A DNA stretch of 64,000 bases from Thermococcus sp. AM4 (GCF_000151205.2 NC_016051.1:868001-932000), one strand, 5' to 3'; counted from the stretch's first letter, positions 35,887 through 44,932 are shown. Notes: generated by a model not told the origin, from the letters alone. Translations and numbers: made by a program.

Positions 35887-37179
35887 ATGAAATGGAAAAG
35901 CGTGTTCGCACTTTTGGTTGTCGGGCTCGTTGCCCTTAGCGTAGCGGCCAGCGGCTGCATTAGTGGTGGAGGAGAGAAGACTGGGATAAACATTCTCTAC
36001 ACCTACACGGGATCCTTCGGTGACCCGGCCAAAGGAAAGCAGGCGGCTCAGGCCCAGCTCCAGCAGGGTGCGTGGGTTATCTACCAGGTCGCTGGAGGAA
36101 CCGGTCTCGGTGTCTTCGAGGCCGTTGGCGACTACCTCAAGGCCAACAACAAGAAGATGGGTCCTCCGTTCGCGATAGGAGTTGACTCCGCTCAGGACTG
36201 GATTAAGCCCGGCGTTATAATCGCCAGCATGATGAAGCGCGTTGACGTTGGTGTTTACAACGCCGTCAAGCAGGCCGAGGAGAACAAGTTCAAGGGCGGC
36301 GTAGTTGAGCTCGGCCTCAAGGAGGGCGGCGTTAAGCTCTCCACCATAGACGACGTTAAGGCCATGTTCGACTCCCTCCCTGCCGACGTCAGGGAGAAGA
36401 AGCTCAAGGACCTTGGGTTTAAGAACGAGAGTGAGCTCATCCAGTTCCTCGAGCAGACCAGGAAGCAGGTTCCCGACTGGATATGGCAGGCCGTTGACGA
36501 CCTCCAGAAGCAGATAATCAACGGACAGATCGTCGTTCCGAAGGCGACCTCCAAGGACCAGATCGAGGAGCTGAGGAAGCTCAGCGACTGGAAGAAGATG
36601 GAGGACTACGCCAAGCAGTGGGCGGCCAACGAGCCCAAGCCCGAGACCTACTCCAACGAGACCCTCAACGAGAGGCAGAACACCGGAAAGATAGCCATCG
36701 TTTACGACGTCGGCGGCAGGGGTGACCTCAGCTTCAACGACATGGCCTACATGGGTGCCGAAAGGGCAGCTAAAGAGCTCGGCCTCCAGCTCGATGAGCT
36801 CCAGAGCAACAGCGAGAACGACTACCTGCCGAACCTCAGGAGCCTCGCCAAGAGCGGTGAGTACGACATCATCATCGCCGTCGGCTTCATGATGACCAAG
36901 GCCGTCAAGCAGGTCGCCAAGGAGTACCCGAAGCAGAGGTTCGTCATCATCGACGGTTACGACCCGGAGATGCCCCACAACGTCCAGATGGTCCTCTTCA
37001 AGGAGAACGAGGGTTCGGCCCTTGCCGGTGCCCTGGCGGCTTTGATAACGCTTAACGACAACAAGAACACCATCGGAATCGTCCTCGGTATGGAGATTCC
37101 GGTTCTCTACAAGTTCGAGGGCGGCTACCGCTTTGGCGCCTACTGGGCCCTTGACTACTACAAGAACCACAAGCAGTGA
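35887..37179 (+). CDS. BMP-family (PnrA/TmpC-like) solute-binding lipoprotein with swapped halves
   Basis: 430 residues. Signal sequence with lipobox SVAASGC (Cys24), then the segment normally found in the C-terminal half of BMP proteins: YTGSFGDPAKGK (41-51), GGTGLGVFEA (70-79), IGVDSAQDW (97-105), FKGGVVELGLKEGG (135-148). Then, after a linker at ~240-266, comes the segment normally N-terminal: IVYDVGGRGDLSFND (271-285), NDYLPNLRSL, FVIIDGY, FKENEGSALAGALAAL, GMEIPVLYKFEGGYRFGAYW (401-420). The order is thus C-half then N-half. The break falls near the hinge between the two lobes, so folding as a circular permutant is plausible. It should bind nucleosides for the adjacent transporter. Confidence 0.88.
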   Translation: MKWKSVFALLVVGLVALSVAASGCISGGGEKTGINILYTYTGSFGDPAKGKQAAQAQLQQGAWVIYQVAGGTGLGVFEAVGDYLKANNKKMGPPFAIGVDSAQDWIKPGVIIASMMKRVDVGVYNAVKQAEENKFKGGVVELGLKEGGVKLSTIDDVKAMFDSLPADVREKKLKDLGFKNESELIQFLEQTRKQVPDWIWQAVDDLQKQIINGQIVVPKATSKDQIEELRKLSDWKKMEDYAKQWAANEPKPETYSNETLNERQNTGKIAIVYDVGGRGDLSFNDMAYMGAERAAKELGLQLDELQSNSENDYLPNLRSLAKSGEYDIIIAVGFMMTKAVKQVAKEYPKQRFVIIDGYDPEMPHNVQMVLFKENEGSALAGALAALITLNDNKNTIGIVLGMEIPVLYKFEGGYRFGAYWALDYYKNHKQ

Positions 37180-37180
37180 T

Positions 37181-37200
37181 CTTCTTCCCTCTTTTTGTTT
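37181..37200 (+). terminator. T-rich terminator or attenuator after the binding-protein gene
   Basis: The run cttcttccctctttttgttt directly follows the stop codon. Partial termination here would explain how a binding protein is made in excess of its transporter. Confidence 0.4.
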
Positions 37201-37236
37201 CGCCCTTTCACTTTTTGAGTTCCGGAGGTGAAAGCG

Positions 37237-38772
37237 ATGGAAGAGCGAACTCCAGTGCTCGAGATGAGGGACATCGTGAAGATCTATCCCGACGGCACAA
37301 AGGCCCTCAAGGGGGTTACGATCAAGGTTTACGAGGGCGAGATCCTCGGTCTTCTCGGCGAAAACGGTGCCGGAAAGACAACGCTCATGAAGATCCTCTT
37401 TGGAATGCTCAAGCCCACGAAGGGCAAGATCTTCCTCAGGGGTAAAGAGGTCCGCTTCAAAAGCCCCGCAGACGCGATAGCGAACGGGATAGGAATGGTT
37501 CACCAGCACTTCACGCTCGTCGAGGTCTTCAACGCACTGGAGAACATAATCCTCGGAATGGAGGGACACGGCCTTCTCTCGAAGATCGACGTCGAGAACG
37601 CGAGGAAGAAGCTTCAGAAGCTCATGGACGAGCTCAACTTCCAGGTTCCCCTCGACGTTCCAGTCGAGAACCTCCCCGTCGGCGTTCAGCAGAGGATAGA
37701 GATCCTCAAGATGCTCTACCGCGACGTTGACATACTCATCCTCGACGAGCCGACGGCTGTCCTCACGCCGATAGAGGTCAAGGAGCTCTTCGCGGTTCTC
37801 AGGAAGCTAAAAGCCCAGGGGAAGACGATAATCTTCATCAGCCACAAGCTCAACGAGGTAATGGAGATAACCGACCGCGTCACGGTCATAAGGAAGGGAG
37901 AGGTTATAGGAACCGTCAAAACGAGTGAGGCAACGCCCCAGCTCCTCGCGAGGATGATGGTGGGAAGAGACGTCGTGCTGAGGATCGAGAAGCCCCCCAA
38001 GGAGCCCGGTGAGGTGATCTTCCGCGTTGAGGATCTGTGGGTGAAGGGAGACAGGGGAGAGGAAGCCGTTCGCGGCCTGACCTTCGAGGTTCGCGCCGGG
38101 GAGATATTCGGAATAGCTGGAGTTGAAGGCAACGGTCAGAGCGAGCTCATAGAGGCCATAGCAGGCCTGAGAAAGATCGAAAAGGGCAAAGTTTACCTCA
38201 AGGGCGTTGACGTTACAGGAAAGAGGCCGAGGGATCTCTACGATATGGGAGTGGCGCACATCCCCGAGGACAGGACGCACATGGGCCTAATCCTTGAGAT
38301 GACGGTGATGGAGAACTCAATCCTGGGAATGCACTGGAGGGAGGAGTTCTCCAGGGGACCGCTCATCGACTGGAATAAAGTTGAGGAGCACGCGAAGAGG
38401 CTCATAGACGAGTTCGAGATAAGCGCCCCCGGAACCAAGGCCCCGGTGAAGAGCCTGAGCGGTGGAAACCAGCAGAAGCTCATCGTTGCCAGGGAAGTCA
38501 GCAAAAAGCCGGAGTTCATCATAGCGGCCCAGCCGACGCGCGGCGTTGACGTGGCTTCGACAGAATACATCAGGAACTACCTCGTCAAGCTGAGGAACGA
38601 GGACAAAGCAGTTTTACTCGTCTCGGCCGATCTGGACGAGGTTCTCCAGCTCAGCGACAGGATGGCGATAATGTACGAGGGCCAGTTCATGGGAATAGTC
38701 AGGCCCGACGAGGTTACCGAGGAGCAGATAGGACTAATGATGGGAGGTGTTAAGGGTGAACCTCAAGGATGA
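37237..38772 (+). CDS. ABC transporter ATPase with two nucleotide-binding domains (nucleoside type)
   Basis: 511 residues. The first domain has an intact Walker A (GENGAGKTTLMK), Q-loop HQHFTLVE, signature LPVGVQQRIEIL and Walker B LILDEPTAVLTP. The second domain has a degenerate Walker A (GVEGNGQSELIE, no Lys), a good signature LSGGNQQKL and AAQPTRGVDV in place of the canonical Walker B. This asymmetry is usual in the ribose/nucleoside importer class. The ATG at 37237 has CGGAGGTGAAAG upstream. It overlaps the first permease. Confidence 0.92.
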   Translation: MEERTPVLEMRDIVKIYPDGTKALKGVTIKVYEGEILGLLGENGAGKTTLMKILFGMLKPTKGKIFLRGKEVRFKSPADAIANGIGMVHQHFTLVEVFNALENIILGMEGHGLLSKIDVENARKKLQKLMDELNFQVPLDVPVENLPVGVQQRIEILKMLYRDVDILILDEPTAVLTPIEVKELFAVLRKLKAQGKTIIFISHKLNEVMEITDRVTVIRKGEVIGTVKTSEATPQLLARMMVGRDVVLRIEKPPKEPGEVIFRVEDLWVKGDRGEEAVRGLTFEVRAGEIFGIAGVEGNGQSELIEAIAGLRKIEKGKVYLKGVDVTGKRPRDLYDMGVAHIPEDRTHMGLILEMTVMENSILGMHWREEFSRGPLIDWNKVEEHAKRLIDEFEISAPGTKAPVKSLSGGNQQKLIVAREVSKKPEFIIAAQPTRGVDVASTEYIRNYLVKLRNEDKAVLLVSADLDEVLQLSDRMAIMYEGQFMGIVRPDEVTEEQIGLMMGGVKGEPQG

Positions 38773-39802
38773 GCTCAGGGGCTACGTCAAGCCCGTCGCC
38801 GAGAGCGTTTTGGCGATACTCATTGGAGCCTTCATAGGTGCCCTCGTCCTCTGGTTCAGCGGATACAGCCCGTTTGAGGCCTACTACTGGCTGATAAGGG
38901 GCTCCCTCACGTCTGTTGATGGCATCGCCGAAACCCTCGCAAAGTCCGCGCCGCTGATCCTAACTGCCATAACCTTCGCTATAGGCGCAAGGACCGGACT
39001 CTTCAACATCGGTGCCGAGGGGACAGTTTACTTCGGAGCGATGGCGGCGATAATAGTGACCCAGTACCTCCAGAACCCGATAGCGGGCCTTCTCGCCGGC
39101 CTTCTCATTGGAGCCCTGTGGGCCCTTCCCGCGGCGGTTCTCAAGGTTTACAGGGGAGTGCACGAGGTCATATCGACGATAATGTTCAACTGGATAGCCT
39201 TCTTCATCGTCAGCTGGCTCGCGGTCAGCGTCTACTACAACCCCAAGGATCCGAACAGCACGCTGCCGATTCCCCCATCGGCGAGGCTTCCGCTCCTCGT
39301 GAAGAACACCAGCCTCTCCTGGGCCTTCATAATAGCGATCCTCGCGGCCGTTATAATCTTCATCGTGATGTGGCACACCAAGCTGGGCTACGAGCTCAGA
39401 ACCAGCGGACAGAACCCGAGGGCGGCCGAGTACGGCGGAATCAACCCGAGGCGCTCGGCCATCTGGTCCTTCGTCATCGGCGGAATGACCGCCGGACTGG
39501 CCGGGGCCGGAATAGTCATGGGAACGCCCCCGAGCTACGCAATAACCCAGGGACTGGCCAACGTTTACGGCTACGGCTTCGACGGAATAGGCGTCGCCCT
39601 CGTCGGCAGGAACCACCCGCTCGGCATAATCTTCTCGGGAATCCTCTTCGGAGCCCTGAGCGCAGGAGCGACCGCGATGCAGCAGCACGCCCACGTTCCG
39701 CTGGAGATGATCAAGGTCATCGAGGGAATAATCATCATCGCCGTCGCCGTTCCCGGGTTAATCGACCTCTTCGCCAGGCTCTTCAGGAGGGGTGGGGCAT
39801 GA
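38756..39802 (+). CDS. ABC transporter permease, first subunit (nucleoside type)
   Basis: 348 residues with about 8-10 hydrophobic helices. Motifs GLFNIGAEGTVYFGA and GQNPRAAEYGGINPRRS are typical of BPD_transp_2 permeases in nucleoside importers. The GTG at 38756 follows GGGAGGTG by 6 bases. It overlaps both flanking genes. Confidence 0.9.
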   Translation: MNLKDELRGYVKPVAESVLAILIGAFIGALVLWFSGYSPFEAYYWLIRGSLTSVDGIAETLAKSAPLILTAITFAIGARTGLFNIGAEGTVYFGAMAAIIVTQYLQNPIAGLLAGLLIGALWALPAAVLKVYRGVHEVISTIMFNWIAFFIVSWLAVSVYYNPKDPNSTLPIPPSARLPLLVKNTSLSWAFIIAILAAVIIFIVMWHTKLGYELRTSGQNPRAAEYGGINPRRSAIWSFVIGGMTAGLAGAGIVMGTPPSYAITQGLANVYGYGFDGIGVALVGRNHPLGIIFSGILFGALSAGATAMQQHAHVPLEMIKVIEGIIIIAVAVPGLIDLFARLFRRGGA

Positions 39803-40710
39803 ACGAGTCGATGATAATAAGCCTCCTCCTCGGCTCACTGGCGGCGATGGTGCCGATAGCGCTGACCAGCATAGGCGCTGTGATAAGCGAGAGGGCCGGT
39901 GTCGTGAACATCGGTTACGAGGGAATCCTGATGTTCTCGGCGTTCTTCGGAGCGATGTTCGCCGAACTCGCCGGAAACGGCTGGGTCGGCCTTCTCGGCG
40001 GGGCCCTCGTCGGACTGCTCTTCGGAGCTCTCCACGGATTCCTGACAGTGTACCTCAAGGGAGACCACGTCATTCCGGGCATTGGCCTCAACCTCCTCGG
40101 CTACGGTGCGGTGGCTTTTGGCATTCGCGCCTACTGGGGAACCGCCGGCCAGCACCAGGTTCCCAACAACGCCCAGATAAGCCCCCTGTGGATGGACGCC
40201 TTCGGAAACGCGCTGAGTCCGATGGTGCCGATAACGATAGCGATAGCCGTAATAGCCTGGTGGGTGCTCTTCAAAACGCCCTTTGGACTGAGAATCCGCG
40301 CCGTCGGTGAGAATCCAGAGGCGGCCGATGCCCTCGGAATAAACGTCGAGCTCTACCGCTTCACGGCGGTGCTCATAGCCAGCGCATTAGCGGGTGTCGC
40401 CGGTGCCTACCTCAGCGTCGACTGGCTCGGAACCGTTACGAAGCAGATTGCCGCGGGAAGGGGTTTCATAGCGCTGGCGAACATGGTCTTCAGCGGCTGG
40501 AACCCGCTGATAGCCCTCGGCGGTGCGTTCCTCTTCGGGTTCTTCGACAACCTGGCGATCTACATCCAGAACAACCCCTGGCTGGCGGGAACGATACCCT
40601 GGCAGTTCATAGCGACGCTGCCCTACGTGGTTACCCTGATAGTCGTCGCCGGAATAATAGGAAGGGCCAGACCGCCCAAGTGGGACGGCAGGCCCTACAA
40701 GCGCGAGTGA
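39799..40710 (+). CDS. ABC transporter permease, second subunit (nucleoside type)
   Basis: 303 residues, about 8-9 hydrophobic helices, paralogous to the first permease: GVVNIGYEGILMFSA and GENPEAADALGINVELYR align with its motifs. The ATG at 39799 overlaps the preceding stop by 4 bp and has GGAGGGGTGGG upstream. Together with the upstream ATPase and lipoprotein it forms a complete importer. Confidence 0.9.
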   Translation: MNESMIISLLLGSLAAMVPIALTSIGAVISERAGVVNIGYEGILMFSAFFGAMFAELAGNGWVGLLGGALVGLLFGALHGFLTVYLKGDHVIPGIGLNLLGYGAVAFGIRAYWGTAGQHQVPNNAQISPLWMDAFGNALSPMVPITIAIAVIAWWVLFKTPFGLRIRAVGENPEAADALGINVELYRFTAVLIASALAGVAGAYLSVDWLGTVTKQIAAGRGFIALANMVFSGWNPLIALGGAFLFGFFDNLAIYIQNNPWLAGTIPWQFIATLPYVVTLIVVAGIIGRARPPKWDGRPYKRE

Positions 40711-40711
40711 T

Positions 40712-41692
40712 TCAGCCCTTCAGCGCGTAGCCGAGGGCGGTGCCAAGGGAAAGACCTGCGAAAAGGGCCGAGAGAACGTAGGCGAGGCTGTAGCCGTTTC
40801 CTTTTTTCTCCACCTCAACCCTCTTCTCACCGAGAGCCTTAAGGACGCTCACCGCGTTCTCCCTGAGGACTTCAGTGTAGGGCTTGCCCTCCCAGAAAAC
40901 AACTACCCCTGCAACGGGCTTCCCGCTCTTCTCTGCCAGCTCGATCGCGGCCTCCTGGAGCTGAACAGGGCTCTGGAGGGAGTAGACAACCACGTCGGAC
41001 CTCTCGGCAACGGGCACGAGCTCGTCCACACCTTTGGCAGGCACTTCCTCCTCGGGCTTTATCGAGGCCACAGCCTTTATTCCGAGCCACTCAACGGCGT
41101 ACTGAACGGGGGGCATGTTTATAACCGCGCTCCTGTTTGCGGCAAAGCCTGAGAATGCCTCCTTTATGGCGGTAACCCTCGCCCTGAAGAGATCGAGGTC
41201 CCTCCGGTAGGTTTCAGCGTTGGCAGGATCAACTTTCTCGAGGGCACTCTCAGTCGCGGACGCTATCGCCAAGGCGTTGTCGGGATCGAGCCACGTGCCG
41301 TGGGGGTTGTCCTTGCCGCCGTACCAGCGCTCGGGGAGGTAGTGGAAGCCCTTAGCCTTGAAGTCGTCGATTAGCAGGATCTCCGCGTTAATAACCCCTT
41401 CCTCCTTGAGCTGGGCCATCTTGGCCTCAACGGGCAGATGGCCGCCGGTGGTCACTATAACGTCCGCCCTCTGGAGGAGGTTTATCTGCTCGGCGCTGAG
41501 CTGGTACTCGTGCGGATCCGCACCGAGGGGAATCAGCGTCACGACTTCAACCGAGTTCCCGAACGCTTCCTCAACTATCGACGTTATCGGCCCTATGCTC
41601 GCCACGACGAGGGGCTTTTCCCCGGCGCTGGCTACCGGGGTAAAGAGGCCCAGGATAAGGAGTATGAGCAGGAGCGCGTAGCCTTTCCTCAT
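40712..41692 (-). CDS. ZnuA-like metal-binding protein with C-terminal membrane anchor
   Basis: 326 residues. Signal peptide (to ~23, ASAGE), then a cluster A-I substrate-binding fold. Candidate metal ligands: His in GADPHEYQ, GGHLPVEA, and NPHGTWLDPDN. A hydrophobic C-terminal helix (LAYVLSALFAGLSLGTALGYA) would anchor it in the membrane in place of a lipid. No permease or ATPase partner is nearby. It likely binds zinc or manganese. GGGTGATC precedes the ATG. Confidence 0.83.
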   Translation of the reverse strand: MRKGYALLLILLILGLFTPVASAGEKPLVVASIGPITSIVEEAFGNSVEVVTLIPLGADPHEYQLSAEQINLLQRADVIVTTGGHLPVEAKMAQLKEEGVINAEILLIDDFKAKGFHYLPERWYGGKDNPHGTWLDPDNALAIASATESALEKVDPANAETYRRDLDLFRARVTAIKEAFSGFAANRSAVINMPPVQYAVEWLGIKAVASIKPEEEVPAKGVDELVPVAERSDVVVYSLQSPVQLQEAAIELAEKSGKPVAGVVVFWEGKPYTEVLRENAVSVLKALGEKRVEVEKKGNGYSLAYVLSALFAGLSLGTALGYALKG

Positions 41693-42018
41693 GTTAGATC
41701 ACCCTAATCCGTTATGGCCTCCCTCTTTAAAGGTTGTCGGAAGCACACCAGACTGATGCAAGTGCCTCAAAACGGCCATAAAAACCGAAGAAATGACCGC
41801 GATGGTGTGAATTGTTACAGACATTGCATACAAATCGGACATATTATCTCCTTAATCGCGGGTTTAAGCGAGAAAAGGAACGGTGATCACTCCACATCCT
41901 CCCCTCGAACCGATTTCCTTTCCGCTCAGTCCTTTTTGAACTATTGAAGAACATTAAAAAGCTTAACTTGGTAGGAAAAAGTTTAAAGTATTCACCCTAA
42001 ATGTTCCCGGGGATTCTC
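41693..42018. other. 326-bp gap: two promoters, no supported gene
   Basis: A weak frame at 41714-41947 has no ribosome-binding site and atypical residues, so it is not called. The right end has a clear TATA (gaaaaagtttaaag, about 41974-41987) for the metalloprotease gene. A second TATA-like element (gggtttaagcg, about 41859-41869) with a T-run at about 41931-41937 could bound a short unannotated RNA. The left end serves the ZnuA-like gene. Confidence 0.5.
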
Positions 42019-43929
42019 ATGAACAGGAAGGGCACAACCGTGGCAATCCTTCTGATCGTTTTGGTTGTTGGTGTCATTTCGGTATACCTGATCGCCCCGC
42101 AGGAGATGGGCGGAACCCATGAGAAGCTCCAGCACAACACCACGATATACCACTTCTCGCCGAACGTCACCGTGGAGATATCACCCTCCCTGGAACTCTT
42201 TGGAGTAGTCTACTACCTCGCAATGGGCAACGACACATTCGTTACTGAGAGGGGGGCCTACCTAAACGATGTCCGGAGGTGGTTTTCGCCATTCCGAAAT
42301 CACGAGGCGGTCAAACTGCTCAGGGAGACCCTTGAAGAGCGCATCAACGAAACACAGCATGAATACGGTGCCTACGCAGGGCTCTGGGTCAAGGGGTACA
42401 CGATCTTCCTTGTGGAGTACACTCTTTTCAATTGCCCCAACCCTGAGAACATCAACGCCTCCCAGCTCCTCAACAGGAGCGACGTGCAGTGGTTCCCCGA
42501 GGAACAGCGGATGTTCCTGAAGAAATTTTTGCCCGCACTCAAAGACTTCGCGGAAAAGAGCAACTTCATGGAGTTCTACAGGAGACACATGAACTACTAC
42601 AGGGGTGACCTGTCGATCTACGCGAACGCCCTGAAGGAACTGCCCCCCGACAGGTTCATGGAGAAGTACGCGGGCGTTTCTGGTGTCAGGTACCTCTTCG
42701 TTCATCCCTACCTGATAATCGCACACGGCCACAACATGAGGGAGAAAATAAACGGAACCACGATCCTCGGAGTCGGCGGCAGCATTCCCCTGGTAAGACG
42801 CAGTCCCCAGCGGACGCTCTGGAGCTACGAAACTGCCAAGGATGACCTCCTGAATCTACCCCTGAACAGGGACTACATTGTAAACCAGGGGCTTGATGAG
42901 CTGCTCTACCTCGAGTTTATCTACCACGAACTGGGACACGACATCACGATTCCCGCGTTGCAAAACGAATCCTCCGAACTCGCAGGCATGGAGTATTTCG
43001 TCGATGTTACGAGGGCCGACATGCCCTATCTAGCGCGCTACGACATGCACTTCCAGAGCAGGGCAGGATTGATCTACGAGGGCTTCGCCGATGCATGGGC
43101 CGACTTTGCACTCTCCCACGTTGACAGGGACTATGCAAAACTCATCATGTGGATGCAGCGCGGATGGGGTGAGTTCTGGATAGAGAAGCAGTACGAGCTT
43201 ACGGAAAAGTACGTGGAGAGGGCAAGAGAGGAGGGGAGACCGTTCTCATACTACGTGCCCCAGATCCTGAGTGGGCTGAGGTCCTTTGTATCGCCGGACA
43301 ACGTGAGCGAAGTCTACGAGGAAAACGTTCCAGTGACCCCGCTTAGGGCGCTGGACAGGGCAACCGTAACCGGCAGGGTCGTGGTCGTCTACGGCACGGG
43401 GGGAACCAACGAGGACGAAAAACAGGCCGTGAAGTCAGCCGCGGAGAAGATAGCGAGTACCCTGAGGAAATTCTACGGGGAGGGGCTCACCGGAACGGAA
43501 GTTATACTCAAACCGGACGCCAACGTAACACCCGATGACCTGAAAGGAGAGCTGGTCCTCGTCGGAACCCCGGACGTGAACTCGGTGGTAAAGGATATGG
43601 AGGGCAAGTTCCCCCTGTACTTTGTGCGGGAGGGCGATGGCAGGTGGGTGCTCCACAGGAACGGGGAATGGAACGTGACCTCCTTCGTTCTGACGACCCG
43701 GAAGGACGATCCTGCGGTAAAGGGAGAGCTCAAAGACACTTCCAGGGTCGCGATCCTGCTGGCGGTGAGGAACCCCAACAACCCTGAGAACTACGTTGTG
43801 TGGACCGCAGGAAGCACGGCAGGGCTCACGGGACTGTTCCAGGATCCCGCCTACTACCTCAGCAGCTACGAAATATGGAGTAAGAAAGGAATAGAGCTGG
43901 GCTTTTACGTTCAGCCGCTCTCTTCCTGA
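42019..43929 (+). CDS. Membrane-anchored DUF4932-like metalloprotease
   Basis: 636 residues. One N-terminal membrane segment (about residues 8-27) puts the rest outside. HELGH (about residue 303) is followed by EGFADAWADF ~50 residues later, as in gluzincin-type DUF4932 proteins. The C-terminal ~180 residues (from about VVVVYGTGG) form a separate alpha/beta domain with GELVLVGTPDVN and AVRNPNNPENYVVWTAG, like that seen in Thermococcales surface proteins. The ATG at 42019 is preferred because 42001 would precede the predicted transcript start. Confidence 0.78.
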   Translation: MNRKGTTVAILLIVLVVGVISVYLIAPQEMGGTHEKLQHNTTIYHFSPNVTVEISPSLELFGVVYYLAMGNDTFVTERGAYLNDVRRWFSPFRNHEAVKLLRETLEERINETQHEYGAYAGLWVKGYTIFLVEYTLFNCPNPENINASQLLNRSDVQWFPEEQRMFLKKFLPALKDFAEKSNFMEFYRRHMNYYRGDLSIYANALKELPPDRFMEKYAGVSGVRYLFVHPYLIIAHGHNMREKINGTTILGVGGSIPLVRRSPQRTLWSYETAKDDLLNLPLNRDYIVNQGLDELLYLEFIYHELGHDITIPALQNESSELAGMEYFVDVTRADMPYLARYDMHFQSRAGLIYEGFADAWADFALSHVDRDYAKLIMWMQRGWGEFWIEKQYELTEKYVERAREEGRPFSYYVPQILSGLRSFVSPDNVSEVYEENVPVTPLRALDRATVTGRVVVVYGTGGTNEDEKQAVKSAAEKIASTLRKFYGEGLTGTEVILKPDANVTPDDLKGELVLVGTPDVNSVVKDMEGKFPLYFVREGDGRWVLHRNGEWNVTSFVLTTRKDDPAVKGELKDTSRVAILLAVRNPNNPENYVVWTAGSTAGLTGLFQDPAYYLSSYEIWSKKGIELGFYVQPLSS

Positions 43930-44213
43930 CCCTCTTTTCCGTTCTCGCTCTTTATGTGAGGCTTGCCGATGGCTATCGTGAAGCCCTTGAAGCTGTCGTC
44001 CTTCCTGTTGAACTCAATTGCCAAGGGAAGGCCGTTGTCCTCGTTGAAGACTATTCTAACGATTCTGGCCCGGGAGTGGTCGTTCAGGTAGTCCTCCTTC
44101 AGGCTCTCGTAGTTGTCTATGACGTTGTCTATGCTCTCGCTGTGCATGTCGTAAATTTCCCGCGCGTAGACGCTGTGGTTCTTGATCTCCTCGACCTTCT
44201 TCTCCCTGTCCAA
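43911..44213 (-). CDS. Small charged protein of unknown function
   Basis: 100 residues, very rich in Glu/Asp/Lys/Arg. It is predicted to have an N-terminal helical half and C-terminal strands (RIVRIVFNEDN, LAIEFNRKDD, GFTIAIGKP). A TTG start is supported by GGAGTGAT 3 bases upstream and by position 12 bp after the phosphoribosyltransferase stop. No family recognised. Its end overlaps the convergent protease gene by 19 bp. Confidence 0.6.
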   Translation of the reverse strand: MDREKKVEEIKNHSVYAREIYDMHSESIDNVIDNYESLKEDYLNDHSRARIVRIVFNEDNGLPLAIEFNRKDDSFKGFTIAIGKPHIKSENGKEGQEESG

Positions 44214-44225
44214 ACTATCACTCCC

Positions 44226-44873
44226 TCAGGCTTTGCGCCACTTCCCGTCGCGGAACTTAAAAACCTTCCTGCGCTCGGCCATCCTGAGGGCTTCCTCAAG
44301 CCTGCCCTTGGGAACCTCCATGCCGTGGAGCTCCTTGAAGAGCTCGACTATCTCGTCGGTGCTGGCCGCTTCCTTCTCCTCGAGGATGTTGTTCACGAGG
44401 TTGATCATGTCCTCCACGAAGTTCCAGGGGAAGACTATCCAGGCCCAGTCGATTTCCTCGCCGAAGTAATACGGCTTGAAGCGCGAGCCCTTGATTGTCA
44501 GGAGTGTAGCCGTCCTTATCTCGGCCGGATTCTGGCTTTCCACGTAGTTTTTGGCCAGGGTTAAACTCTCGCCGGTGTCGCTGATGTCGTCGACGATTAG
44601 AACCTTCTTGCCCTCGAGGTTGTAGTTGCTGCCGTACTTGAGCCTGGCCTTGCCGTCCGGGGTTGCCGTTACTCCCCAGTGCTCGACCTTCAGGCTTACT
44701 AAGTCCTTGACGCCAAGGTAGTCGCAGTAGAGCCTCGCCGGAACCCAGCCGCCGCGGGCGAGGCCGACTATAACGTCAGGCCTCCAGCCGTCCTCCAGAA
44801 CCTTCCAGGCCCCTTCCTTGGCCCATCTCTCAATGTCCTCCCAAGAAGCAAGCTTAGCAGGAAACTTCTTCAT
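44226..44873 (-). CDS. Purine phosphoribosyltransferase (xanthine/guanine type) with C-terminal extension
   Basis: 215 residues. The PRPP-binding loop is KVLIVDDISDTGESL; VIVGLARGGWVPARLYCDYLG marks the type I fold. The last ~55 residues (from EAASTDEIVELF) are an extra helical region resembling a small winged helix. It would salvage guanine, xanthine or hypoxanthine. It leads a two-gene unit with the small charged protein. Confidence 0.82.
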   Translation of the reverse strand: MKKFPAKLASWEDIERWAKEGAWKVLEDGWRPDVIVGLARGGWVPARLYCDYLGVKDLVSLKVEHWGVTATPDGKARLKYGSNYNLEGKKVLIVDDISDTGESLTLAKNYVESQNPAEIRTATLLTIKGSRFKPYYFGEEIDWAWIVFPWNFVEDMINLVNNILEEKEAASTDEIVELFKELHGMEVPKGRLEEALRMAERRKVFKFRDGKWRKA

Positions 44874-44932
44874 TGGATTTCCCTTAAGAAACGGGGGAGG
44901 AAGTCCTATTTAAGTTTTCCGCTAAAAGGAGA

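Noticed and set aside
35785-37569. Long open frame on the minus strand opposite the BMP lipoprotein and ABC ATPase genes
   Set aside because: Its composition (Val/Leu/Asp/Glu-rich, no motif) is what a reversed GC-rich coding frame gives. The plus strand has clear family motifs in the same interval.
39118-39798. Upstream extension of the second permease frame, within the first permease gene
   Set aside because: It is an alternative frame of the first permease. The ATG at 39799 with a 4-bp overlap gives the normal N-terminus.
41714-41947. 77-codon frame in the 326-bp gap
   Set aside because: No ribosome-binding site, odd composition, and it crosses a TATA-like element and a T-run.
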